NCBI GenBank assembly: GCA_035351315.1
Contig: DAOPVX010000004.1
Span: forward strand, 1 to 61,456
DNA length: 61,456 bases
Reading direction: 5' to 3'
Source: UBA1359 sp029570385
GTDB taxonomy: Bacteria; Patescibacteriota; Patescibacteriia; Patescibacteriales; Patescibacteriaceae
This document shows, in pieces, positions 17,930 to 25,053 of this stretch. The notes below the pieces were generated by a model. It made no database searches, was not told where the DNA came from, and saw only the letters and a list, made by a program, of their open reading frames with translations. Both the position numbers and the translations under genes were made by a program. Every line of letters starts with the position of its first letter. Position 1 is the first letter of the stretch.

Positions 17930-18953
17930 ATTGCTGCAGATGCTGGATTATCTCGTCAATTTCGCCAGCCATCACTCGGTCAATTGAGTGCCAAGATTCT
18001 TGAAGACGATGGTCGGTAACACGATCTTGAGGAAAATTATAAGTGCGGATTTTTTCACTGCGATCGCCGCTGCCGATTTGTTGGCGGCGCTGGTTATCGG
18101 CCGCTTCGCGCTGTTCGTCTTCTTTTTTCTGTAAAAGACGCGAGCGCAATATTTGCAAGGCTTTTTCTTTATTTTGATGTTGGGATTTTTGATCTTGGCA
18201 GGTGACAACCAATCCGGTCGGTTCATGGATAATGCGGATAGCTGAATAGGTGGTGTTAACGCATTGACCGCCTGGACCAGAAGCACAATAGGTGTCAATA
18301 CGCAAATCGCTGGGTTTAATTTCAATATCAACCTCTTCAGCTTCTGGTAAGACAGCGACGGTAATAGTCGAGGTGTGGACTCGGCCTTGTTTTTCGGTTT
18401 CCGGGACGCGTTGGACACGATGCGTACCGCTTTCATATTTTAGCCAGCCAAAAACTTGTTGGCCAGAAATGGCGCAGGTGATTTCTTTGTAACCGCCGAT
18501 ACCGATCGGGTTGGAGTTGAGAATTTCTAGTTTAAAGCCATGATTTTCGGCGAAACGGCTGTACATTCTAAAAATTTCCGCCACGAATAAGGCGGCTTCA
18601 TCGCCACCGGCCCCGGCGCGGATTTCCATAATAACATCTTTTTTATCACGCGGATCGGCTGGGTGCAGAGCTTCATCTAATTGTTGTGATAAAGCAGCTT
18701 GTTCAGCGGTTAATTGAGCTTGTTCCAACTCGGCCATTTGGCGGATTTCACTGTCAGTGCTTTCGGTTAGTAATTGGCCAGCTTCAGCTAAATGTTGTTC
18801 AATTGATTCCAGGCGGGTTACTAAAGATACTAAACTGGCTAGTTCGGCCTGTTCTTTAGATAATCGGCGAAATTTTTGATTATCCGCAATAATTGCTGGG
18901 TCATTAAGCTGGCTGTTGAGTTCAGCTAATTTAGTTTTAAGTTCTTGGTGCAT
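17895..18953 (-). CDS. prfA: Peptide chain release factor 1
   Basis: A 352-residue class I release factor that recognises UAA and UAG. It contains the GAGGDEAALFVAEIFRMY segment, the stop-recognition tripeptide PET at 184-186 (the PxT type of RF1, not the SPF of RF2) and the catalytic SGPGGQCVNTTYSAIRI with GGQ at 228-230. prmC overlaps its end on the same strand and rpmE lies upstream. The ATG at 18953 gives a full-length protein. No RF2 gene is in the window, although UGA stops are used. Confidence 0.95.
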   Translation of the reverse strand: MHQELKTKLAELNSQLNDPAIIADNQKFRRLSKEQAELASLVSLVTRLESIEQHLAEAGQLLTESTDSEIRQMAELEQAQLTAEQAALSQQLDEALHPADPRDKKDVIMEIRAGAGGDEAALFVAEIFRMYSRFAENHGFKLEILNSNPIGIGGYKEITCAISGQQVFGWLKYESGTHRVQRVPETEKQGRVHTSTITVAVLPEAEEVDIEIKPSDLRIDTYCASGPGGQCVNTTYSAIRIIHEPTGLVVTCQDQKSQHQNKEKALQILRSRLLQKKEDEQREAADNQRRQQIGSGDRSEKIRTYNFPQDRVTDHRLQESWHSIDRVMAGEIDEIIQHLQQYAKQLAQEPDR

Positions 18954-18960
18954 ATTCTTC

Positions 18961-19002
18961 TTAAAAAATTATCTCCCAAACCGAGCGGCTGGGAGATAAT
19001 TT
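18961..19002 (-). terminator. Intrinsic terminator between rpmE and prfA
   Basis: AAATTATCTCCCA (18966-18978) and TGGGAGATAATTT (18990-19002) form a 13-base perfect stem. Read on the minus strand it is followed by a T-run (18963-18968). It sits 19 bases after the rpmE stop and just before the prfA start, so it may attenuate read-through from rpmE into prfA-prmC. Confidence 0.85.
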
Positions 19003-19021
19003 ATGGACAATGAATTTACAG

Positions 19022-19327
19022 CTAAGCCGCCAATTCTTTTTCCAGAGCCTCTTTAGCGGCTTGAGCTTTAGCTTCGCGAGCTTTATTTCTAGCCTCACGT
19101 TTAGTTTTTTTACTACGAATTTCGGTTTTAGATTCCAGCTTGGCGGCGAATTTTTCAACGCGGCGGGCAGTGTCTATCAATTTTTGTTTACCAGTGTAAA
19201 AGGGGTGGCAAGCTGAACAGATTTCAGTTTTGATTTCCGCCATAGTAGAACCAGTGGTAAAGATATTGCCGCAGGCGCAGGTAACTTTAGCTTCGGAGTA
19301 ATAGGTTGGGTGTAAGTCTTTTTTCAT
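19022..19327 (-). CDS. rpmE: 50S ribosomal protein L31, extended
   Basis: A 101-residue L31. The core MKKDLHPTYYSEAKVTCACG with FTTGST and the second Cys pair CSACHPFYTGKQK is the zinc-binding (C+) type, using Cys pairs rather than His. L31 bridges the 50S central protuberance to the 30S head. The usual length is about 66-75 residues; here a basic and Ala/Glu-rich C-terminal helix of about 35 residues is added (TKREARNKAREAKAQAAKEA). It is first in a minus-strand group with prfA and prmC, and a likely promoter lies upstream. Confidence 0.95.
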   Translation of the reverse strand: MKKDLHPTYYSEAKVTCACGNIFTTGSTMAEIKTEICSACHPFYTGKQKLIDTARRVEKFAAKLESKTEIRSKKTKREARNKAREAKAQAAKEALEKELAA

Positions 19328-19370
19328 ACTATAAACTAAAAATAAACGCTTAGACTAGCGTGCTTTTGTT

Positions 19371-19399
19371 AAGATATCATAGCTTCAGAGAAAAATCAA
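19371..19399 (-). promoter_or_regulatory. Candidate promoter of rpmE
   Basis: On the minus strand TTGATT (plus 19394-19399) and TATCTT (plus 19371-19376) are 17 bases apart, about 45 bases before the rpmE start. Confidence 0.5.
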
Positions 19400-19491
19400 G
19401 AGCCTATCGTCGCAGTTGCAATTTATTTTAATTTGACTTATGATTGAATAATTGGTAGGACAAGCCAAATTTTAACACTAATTTTAATCTT

Positions 19492-19932
19492 ATGCCAAAT
19501 TTTGAAGCATTTCCTGACAGCAACCATGTTGAAGAAAACGAACAGAATAAGCAAGAACAAGAGCAGGCGCAAGAACAAGAACAGACACAAGAACAAGAAC
19601 AAGAGCAGGCGCAAGAAAAAATGTTACGCTTTATGCTTAATCGTCGGTATGATGAAAGTGGTTATGAGCATCCATTTGATCAGATTCAGAATGCTATGAG
19701 AGATTACCCGGCATTAAGTCAGGAAGACATTGTTCGCATTTATCTTGATGAACAAGAATACGAAACGGTTGCTAATTTTATTGATAAATTTCCCGAGGTT
19801 GACCATAGGGCCGTAGCCGCCAAATTAGTTGAAGCCGGTAAAGGTAGCCATGTCTTGAGAAATTTGGATAAATTTAATGGCGTAAGTCGAGAAGATGTAG
19901 AAAGAGATGATTGGCAGCCCGAAGCCGAGTAG
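19492..19932 (+). CDS. Hypothetical protein with Glu/Gln repeat
   Basis: A 146-residue acidic soluble protein with no recognised family. Residues 18-43 are an almost pure Glu/Gln/Ala run built on EQEQAQ and EQEQTQ units. The remainder (residues 45-146) is predicted mostly helical, with YPALSQEDIVRIYLDEQEYE and FPEVDHRAVAAKLVEAGKGS, and could be a small helical-repeat domain. The frame next to the repeat also stays open for a while, but this frame has normal codon use. It stands alone between the rpmE promoter and rpsB. The function is unknown. Confidence 0.65.
   Translation: MPNFEAFPDSNHVEENEQNKQEQEQAQEQEQTQEQEQEQAQEKMLRFMLNRRYDESGYEHPFDQIQNAMRDYPALSQEDIVRIYLDEQEYETVANFIDKFPEVDHRAVAAKLVEAGKGSHVLRNLDKFNGVSREDVERDDWQPEAE
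19552..19617 (+). repeat. In-gene tandem repeat encoding Glu/Gln tract
   Basis: A 24-base sequence at 19552-19575 recurs exactly at 19594-19617, a spacing of 42 bases (14 codons), within a CAAGAA/CAGGCG low-complexity tract. Such tracts can change length by replication slippage in whole 6-base steps without breaking the frame. Confidence 0.8.
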
Positions 19933-20035
19933 TTTTTAACCGTTAGGGAGCTTGACAGACCGGTAGATAATCGGTAAGCTAGTTAGTGATTTTTACTATA
20001 AAATAAGCCGTTAACAATTTTTAATTAACGACTCA

Positions 20036-20083
20036 TGCGTTCCATTTTTCCTTGCCCGATCGGCTTACGGGTGGCGGAACGCA
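20036..20083 (+). promoter_or_regulatory. Structured leader of rpsB, possible S2 autoregulation element
   Basis: TGCGTTCC (20036-20043) pairs perfectly with GGAACGCA (20076-20083), enclosing a smaller CCCG/CGGG stem (20055-20058 with 20068-20071). The structure ends 20 bases before the rpsB ATG, with AAAGGA in between. A TTGACA at 19952-19957 is a possible -35, but no good -10 follows at 17 bases. Ribosomal protein operons often carry such mRNA leaders for feedback; this one does not match a motif I can name. Confidence 0.45.
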
Positions 20084-20102
20084 GCGGTTTAAAGGAATTT
20101 TT

Positions 20103-20831
20103 ATGTCCCAAGTACCAACTTTGGCTGATTTATTAGCCGCCGGCCTCCATTTTGGCCATAAAACCTCCAAATGGAACCCCAAAATGAAACCGTATATTTA
20201 CGGCAGTAAGCAGGGGTTGCATTTGATTGATTTAAATAAAACCCAGGAACAGATGGCAAAAGCCTGGACATTTATTACCAAAGAAGTCGCCGCCGGTAAA
20301 AATATTCTACTGGTTGGCACCAAAGATCAAGTAAAAGAACCATTACGTCGGGTAGCGGAGACAACCAATATGCCTTATGTTACTGAACATTGGTTGGGCG
20401 GTACGCTAACTAATTTTTTCATCATCAAGAATTCTATTCGCAAGTATAAAGATATTATTGATAAGAAAAAAACCGGTCAGCTAGCTAAATATACCAAAAA
20501 AGAACAACTAGAATTTGATCGCGAGGCAGCTAGACTGGAAGTCGGTGTCGGCGGTTTAGTTAACCTGATTAAAGTTCCGGAAATTATTTTTATCTGGGAC
20601 ATTAAGAAAGAAAAAACCGCTTTAGCCGAGGCTCTTAAACGTCGCATACCGATTATTGCTATTTGCGATAGCAACACCAATCCAACCGGTATTGATTATC
20701 CGATTCCAGCGAATGATGACGCTACTAAAGGCATTGAATTGGTGTTGAATTCTCTAGAGCAGGCGATTATGGCTGGCAAACAGCAGCGCGAAGCGGCCAA
20801 AGAAAGTCATCAGCCAGTTATTAAAGAGTAA
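20103..20831 (+). CDS. rpsB: 30S ribosomal protein S2
   Basis: A 242-residue S2 protein. The ATG at 20103 gives the canonical N-terminus SQVPTLADLLAAGLHFGHKT and has AAAGGA 6 bases upstream. The frame runs back to 20052, but that part covers the structured leader. Further signatures are KWNPKMKPYIYGSKQGLHLI, FVGTKDQV-like VGTKDQVKEP, TEHWLGGTLTNF and VPAND-like IPANDDATKGIELV. S2 binds the 30S neck together with S1 in other bacteria. It is followed by tsf, the standard bacterial order. Confidence 0.97.
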   Translation: MSQVPTLADLLAAGLHFGHKTSKWNPKMKPYIYGSKQGLHLIDLNKTQEQMAKAWTFITKEVAAGKNILLVGTKDQVKEPLRRVAETTNMPYVTEHWLGGTLTNFFIIKNSIRKYKDIIDKKKTGQLAKYTKKEQLEFDREAARLEVGVGGLVNLIKVPEIIFIWDIKKEKTALAEALKRRIPIIAICDSNTNPTGIDYPIPANDDATKGIELVLNSLEQAIMAGKQQREAAKESHQPVIKE

Positions 20832-20904
20832 ATTTAAATTAGTCTTTACATTTTAACTCATAACTGTTTAGCTAGCTGCGGCCTGCTAAATAGTCGACAA
20901 TTAT

Positions 20905-21714
20905 ATGGAAATAACCATGGAAATAATTAAGAATTTACGTGAGCAGTCCGGGGCGGGTATAGTTGATTGTAAAACGGCTTTAACTGAGGCTGGCGGTGAT
21001 TTGACGGTGGCTATGGAAATTTTGCGCAAGAAGGGTATTGCCAAAGCCGGTAAGCGGGCCGAGCGTGAAACTAGTCAGGGCATTATTAAAGCCTGGGTTA
21101 GTCCGGATCAACGACGCGGCCATTTAATTGAATTGCGCGCTGAGACTGATTTTGTGGCTCGCAATGAACAGTTCCAGGGGCTGGCTGACAATATTTTACA
21201 GGTGTTAGTTGATCATCAGCCTAGCGATTTAGCTGGTCTTCTAAATTTAAGCCTTGGCAGCCAAACGGTTAGAGAAGCGGTTGATAATCTGAGCGGAGTG
21301 ATTGGCGAAAAGATAGTGCTTAGTAATTGCGCCACTTTAACTAGTCAGGGAACAGTGGCTGCCTATTTACACGCTGGCGGTTCTATTGGCGTCTTAGTGG
21401 CGATTAGTCAGGCTGAATCAGGTGATTTGGCTAAAGATATCGCCATGCAGATTGCCGCCAGCAATCCGCGCTATTTAACTCCTGATCAAGTGCCGATGAC
21501 TGAGATTGAAAAAGAGAAAGAAATTTACCGTGAACAGCTTAGTCAAGAAGGCAAACCGGCGGAAATAATTGAAAAAATATTAGCCGGTAAAATCAATCGG
21601 TATTTTACCGAAGTTTGTCTGACTAAACAGGAGTTTATTAAAGATGAACAACAGACTATTGAACAGATTCTGGGCGGAGCTGTCATTGAAAAATACTATC
21701 GCTTCCAATTATAA
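20905..21714 (+). CDS. tsf: Elongation factor Ts
   Basis: A 269-residue EF-Ts, the guanine-nucleotide exchange factor for EF-Tu. The N-terminal UBA-like domain is KNLREQSGAGIVDCKTALTE, followed by the conserved KKGIAKAGKRAERETSQG and the TDFVARNEQFQGLA core motif. The ATG at 20905 is used; a second in-frame ATG lies four codons on. The gene lies 73 bases after rpsB with no terminator between them, so the pair is probably one transcript. Confidence 0.96.
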   Translation: MEITMEIIKNLREQSGAGIVDCKTALTEAGGDLTVAMEILRKKGIAKAGKRAERETSQGIIKAWVSPDQRRGHLIELRAETDFVARNEQFQGLADNILQVLVDHQPSDLAGLLNLSLGSQTVREAVDNLSGVIGEKIVLSNCATLTSQGTVAAYLHAGGSIGVLVAISQAESGDLAKDIAMQIAASNPRYLTPDQVPMTEIEKEKEIYREQLSQEGKPAEIIEKILAGKINRYFTEVCLTKQEFIKDEQQTIEQILGGAVIEKYYRFQL

Positions 21715-21735
21715 TTAAATAGTTTAAGTTTGGTT

Positions 21736-22593
21736 ATGAAGCTGGCTTTAGTGCAGATATATCCTTGGGATCGGCCCAGTTTATGCGAGCCTAGTGAATT
21801 AACCATAGAAATCGGCCAACGCCTGCTCGTAGAAACCGATAGTGGTCAAGAATTAGGCCGTGTTTTGGGTTTTAAATATCTAAGTAATGATCAGCTGGCG
21901 GCCTGGTCGGGCCATACCAAAAAAATTGTTCGGTTGGCCAATTCCGATGATTGCCAGACGGTTGATCAGTTTGATAAAACAGCAGCTCTTAGTCAGTGCC
22001 AGCAGTTTATTGATCAATGTCAACTAGAAATGAAGTTGATTGATGCTGCCGTTTCCGCTGATAACCGTCGCCTTACCTTTGCTTTCACGGCTGAAGGACG
22101 GATTGATTTTCGCGAACTAGTGCGTTTGCTAACCAGAAATTTTAATAAGCAGATTCGTTTACAACAAATTGGCACCCGTGATGAAGCCAAATTATTTGGC
22201 GGTCAAGGAGTTTGCGGTCGAGGGCTCTGTTGCCGCGGATTTTTAACTGAATTATCGTCGGTTACTTCGGACATGGCTGAGATTCAAGGTATTAATCATC
22301 GTGGCAGCGAGCGGATTTCTGGCATTTGCGGCCGCTTGATGTGTTGTTTAGCTTATGAAGCTGAGGGTTATCAGGCTATGGCCCAAAAATTACCTAATAT
22401 TGGTGATCAATGGAAGGTTAATGGACAGCTAGGCCAGGTAATTAATCGCCATATTTTAAAGGGGACTATTATAGTAGAATTTCATGATAGTCAGGCCGGC
22501 GGCCAAACCGTAGTGGAGATTACTCCGGGTCAAACCACTAATAAAAAAGACGCGTCGGTGCAACGTCGTTGGATCGGGCGTCATCATAAATAA
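21736..22593 (+). CDS. ricT: PSP1-domain protein, RicT (YaaT)-like
   Basis: A 285-residue PSP1-superfamily protein. The region GTRDEAKLFGGQGVCGRGLC is the RicT signature, and six cysteines are clustered: C160, C165, C166 and C198, C203, C204 (ICGRLMCCLAYE). In Bacillus subtilis RicT forms a complex with RicA and RicF that carries [4Fe-4S] clusters and acts in RNA maturation and stability. No RicA or RicF homologue is seen here, so the role is by family only. I chose the ATG at 21736 over a TTG two codons earlier. A ferredoxin gene begins 5 bases after the stop. Confidence 0.88.
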   Translation: MKLALVQIYPWDRPSLCEPSELTIEIGQRLLVETDSGQELGRVLGFKYLSNDQLAAWSGHTKKIVRLANSDDCQTVDQFDKTAALSQCQQFIDQCQLEMKLIDAAVSADNRRLTFAFTAEGRIDFRELVRLLTRNFNKQIRLQQIGTRDEAKLFGGQGVCGRGLCCRGFLTELSSVTSDMAEIQGINHRGSERISGICGRLMCCLAYEAEGYQAMAQKLPNIGDQWKVNGQLGQVINRHILKGTIIVEFHDSQAGGQTVVEITPGQTTNKKDASVQRRWIGRHHK

Positions 22594-22597
22594 ATTT

Positions 22598-22774
22598 ATG
22601 CTGACTATTGATCAAGTTAACTGCATTGGCTGTGGTCTTTGTGCCAGTCTTTGCCCAGACAATTTTAAGATTAATGACGATTTCAAGGCTGAAGTGGTGG
22701 ATGGCGACCAGCTTAAGTCGTGCGTTCAAGAAGCGATTGATAATTGTCCAGTTCAAGCTATTAAAAAAGCATAG
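22598..22774 (+). CDS. Small 4Fe-4S ferredoxin
   Basis: A 58-residue protein: MLTIDQVNCIGCGLCASLCP, then DNFKINDDF and KSCVQEAIDNCPVQAIKKA. Cys 9, 12 and 15 plus Cys 50 (CPVQAI) fit the single-cluster ferredoxin pattern C-x2-C-x2-C...C-P. The extra Cys 19 and Cys 42 sit where Desulfovibrio gigas ferredoxin II has its disulfide. Such proteins carry single electrons in the cytoplasm. It begins 5 bases after ricT and ends before a terminator, so it is the last gene of the rpsB-tsf-ricT-ferredoxin run. The electron partner is unknown. Confidence 0.9.
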   Translation: MLTIDQVNCIGCGLCASLCPDNFKINDDFKAEVVDGDQLKSCVQEAIDNCPVQAIKKA

Positions 22775-22798
22775 TTGCTTCGATAATAAGAAGATGAT

Positions 22799-22829
22799 AG
22801 AATAGGGCTACGGCTCTATTCTATTTTTA
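22799..22829 (+). terminator. Intrinsic terminator abutting the uvrC start
   Basis: AGAATAGGGC (22799-22808), loop TACG, GCTCTATTCT (22813-22822) with one G-U pair, followed by ATTTTTATT. The T-rich tail ends 2-3 bases before the uvrC ATG at 22832. Confidence 0.8.
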
Positions 22830-22831
22830 TT

Positions 22832-24157
22832 ATGCTAACCTTAGAACAAGTTAAACAATTGAAGATACCCAGTTGTTCGGGCTCGTATCAATTTTGTGTT
22901 CAAGATGGGTCAATCGTTTATGTCGGCAAAGCGATTAACCTACAAAAACGGATTTATTCTTATTGGCAGCGTTATCAAGATTTAACGCCAGCTAAACAAC
23001 AAATGATAGCTGAGGTTGTGACTATAAAGTGGCTAGAAACCGATAGCGAAATTGAGGCATTACTATTAGAGGCCAATTTGATTAAAAAATATCAGCCAAA
23101 ATATAATATTGTTTGGCGCGATGATAAGCGTTACCAATATATTGCCATCAGCGCTGGTAATTTTCCTCGTGTTTATTTGACTCGTAAACTAGAGGAGTCG
23201 GGTCAATTTTTTGGTCCGTTTACTAGTAATCAGGCCGCTCGCGAGACTTTACGAATTATCCGTAAAATTTGGCCCTATCGTTCTTGTCGTAATTTACCGA
23301 CCAAAACCTGTTTGTATTATCGGATTGGTCAATGTCCGGGTCCTTGCCAGCAGTTGATTAGTGCGGTTGATTATCAAAAGATTATCCAACAGATTGTTTT
23401 ATTTTTGCAGGGCAAGAAACAGTCGGTCATCAAGAAGATTCAAGTCGAATTGAGCGGTTATCAAAAGCAGTTAGCTAAATTGAACCAACCGACTAAGAAG
23501 CAAAACGCTAGCGAAGAAGCTGCTAAATTTGAATACAAAATTAGTTCACTCAATTGGCAATTACGCCAACTAGAGCAAGTCTTGGCCAGTAACCACATTT
23601 TAGGCTTAGAAGAAAAATATGCTAATGATGTAGTCGAATTAGCTAAATTATTGGGTTTTACTAAGCCGCCACAACGAATTGAAGGCTATGATTTATCTAA
23701 TCTCTATAATAAACAGGCGGTTGGTTCGCTGGTGGTTTTTATTGATGGCGAGGCTTGCCCTAGTGAGTATAAGCGATTTAGGTTGTCTGGAGCGGAAACT
23801 GTCAGTAGTCTGGGCGACATCGCTTTATTACGCGAGATGTTGACTAGGCGATTGGCTCATCATGATTGGCCGCAACCTGATTTAATTGTCATTGACGGAG
23901 CCAAAGCCCAAGCTAATATTGCTCGGCGTTTATTGGATCGGGCTGGCTGGAATATTCCGGTTATTGGATTAGGTAAAGACAAGGGGTTAAGATCGGCACG
24001 AGCGATGGATAAATTATTTTTTCCCGGTCAGCAGCAAGCTTTGCAGTTATCTTTAAATAATCCAGCGCTACATTTATTAAAAAGAGTTCGCGATGAAGCT
24101 CATCGCTTTGCTATAACTTATCATCGGCAGGTTAGGCGCAAAAAATTTTGGGAGTAA
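22832..24157 (+). CDS. uvrC: Excinuclease ABC subunit C, short form
   Basis: A 441-residue UvrC; the usual length is about 600. The N-terminal GIY-YIG nuclease domain (3' incision) has GSY at 17-19, YVG at 30-32 and R40. A Cys-rich segment, TKTCLYYRIGQCPGPC, follows, then the UvrB-binding coiled region (about 195-245). The RNase H-like nuclease (5' incision) has EGYDLSN and VIDGAKAQ, with the late DEAHRFAITYHR supplying the His. The protein stops right after this domain, so the tandem helix-hairpin-helix DNA-binding part is absent. The TAA lies 2 bases before the convergent recR stop, with no terminator. Confidence 0.92.
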   Translation: MLTLEQVKQLKIPSCSGSYQFCVQDGSIVYVGKAINLQKRIYSYWQRYQDLTPAKQQMIAEVVTIKWLETDSEIEALLLEANLIKKYQPKYNIVWRDDKRYQYIAISAGNFPRVYLTRKLEESGQFFGPFTSNQAARETLRIIRKIWPYRSCRNLPTKTCLYYRIGQCPGPCQQLISAVDYQKIIQQIVLFLQGKKQSVIKKIQVELSGYQKQLAKLNQPTKKQNASEEAAKFEYKISSLNWQLRQLEQVLASNHILGLEEKYANDVVELAKLLGFTKPPQRIEGYDLSNLYNKQAVGSLVVFIDGEACPSEYKRFRLSGAETVSSLGDIALLREMLTRRLAHHDWPQPDLIVIDGAKAQANIARRLLDRAGWNIPVIGLGKDKGLRSARAMDKLFFPGQQQALQLSLNNPALHLLKRVRDEAHRFAITYHRQVRRKKFWE

Positions 24158-24159
24158 AA

Positions 24160-24762
24160 TTATTTAATCTCCTGTCTAAACTTTAATGCATTAGCTAGCG
24201 TTAAGGGATCAGCATATTCCAGGTTGGCGCCAGTGGATAGGCCACGAGCTAGACGGCTGATTTGGCCGGGCCATTTCTCTAGGAGTTTATTGATATAGAG
24301 AGCGGTAGTTTCGCCCTCAATGGTTGGGTCAAAAGCTAAAATTATTTCTTTGATTGCTGGATGAGCTTGTACATAATCAGCCAAAGCAGCCAGTCGCAGA
24401 TCTTCTGGTTTAATTTCATTGATTGTATCCAAATAACCGCCTAAAACAAAATAACGGCCCTGGTAATCGCCGGTATTTTCAATGGCTTCCAAATCTTGAT
24501 TGGTGGCCACAACGCAGAGTAAGTTATTTAGGCGGTTGGCGTCGTTACAAATAAAGCAGGGGTCGGTTAGACTAATAGCGCCGCAAAGCGAGCAAGTGGT
24601 CAAAGCTTGGTTTAATTGTTGCAAATGATCAGCCAGCGGTTCAATCAGCTCTGGTTTTTGTTCTAAAAGATAAAAAATATAACGTTCAGCCGTTTTAGGG
24701 CCAACCGATGGCAATTGGCTAAATAGACGGATTAATTGTTGAACCAGCGGCGGGTAAGCCAT
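24160..24762 (-). CDS. recR: Recombination protein RecR
   Basis: A 200-residue DNA-binding clamp-like protein of the RecFOR repair pathway. It starts with YPPLVQQLIRLFSQLPSVGP (the HhH region, GPKTAERY). A four-Cys zinc finger, CSLCGAISLTDPCFIC, comes next. The TOPRIM domain follows with CVVATNQDLEAIENTGDYQG and IILAFDPTIEGETTALYI. The length is normal. It is 3 bases downstream of ybaB; the ybaB-recR pairing is widespread, usually behind dnaX, but here dnaB lies upstream instead. Confidence 0.95.
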   Translation of the reverse strand: MAYPPLVQQLIRLFSQLPSVGPKTAERYIFYLLEQKPELIEPLADHLQQLNQALTTCSLCGAISLTDPCFICNDANRLNNLLCVVATNQDLEAIENTGDYQGRYFVLGGYLDTINEIKPEDLRLAALADYVQAHPAIKEIILAFDPTIEGETTALYINKLLEKWPGQISRLARGLSTGANLEYADPLTLANALKFRQEIK

Positions 24763-24765
24763 AAT

Positions 24766-25044
24766 CTATAGTCCGAGGTTGGACAATCCACCCATTTCTT
24801 GCATTTTTTTGGCCATGACGCGTTGGGTTTTTTTAACAGCATCGTTAAAAACATCACGGCAGATGTTAGCTAATTGTTCTTTAGGTAAGTCTTGCTTGAT
24901 AACGAGTGAGAGCACTTCCATATTGCCGTTCATTTCAATAGTAACGCCTTGCTTTTCAGCTGTAACCTTTTCGCCAGCTAAGGCATTTTGCATGGTTTTA
25001 GCTTGGTTGCGCAGATCTTTAAATTGCTTGAGTTTATTAAACAT
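24766..25044 (-). CDS. ybaB: YbaB/EbfC nucleoid-associated protein
   Basis: A 92-residue protein with the family pattern: an N-terminal helix (FNKLKQFKDLRNQAKTMQNA), a beta sheet with VTIEMNGNMEVLSLVIKQ, and a C-terminal helix (NDAVKKTQRVMAKKMQEMGG). EbfC proteins are dimers that bind DNA with low specificity and affect nucleoid structure and repair. It lies between dnaB (9 bases) and recR (3 bases) in one minus-strand operon. Confidence 0.92.
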   Translation of the reverse strand: MFNKLKQFKDLRNQAKTMQNALAGEKVTAEKQGVTIEMNGNMEVLSLVIKQDLPKEQLANICRDVFNDAVKKTQRVMAKKMQEMGGLSNLGL

Positions 25045-25053
25045 AATCTTTAA

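Noticed and set aside
20052..20102. Longer start for rpsB
   Set aside because: This part falls in the structured leader; the ATG at 20103 with AAAGGA gives the canonical S2 start.
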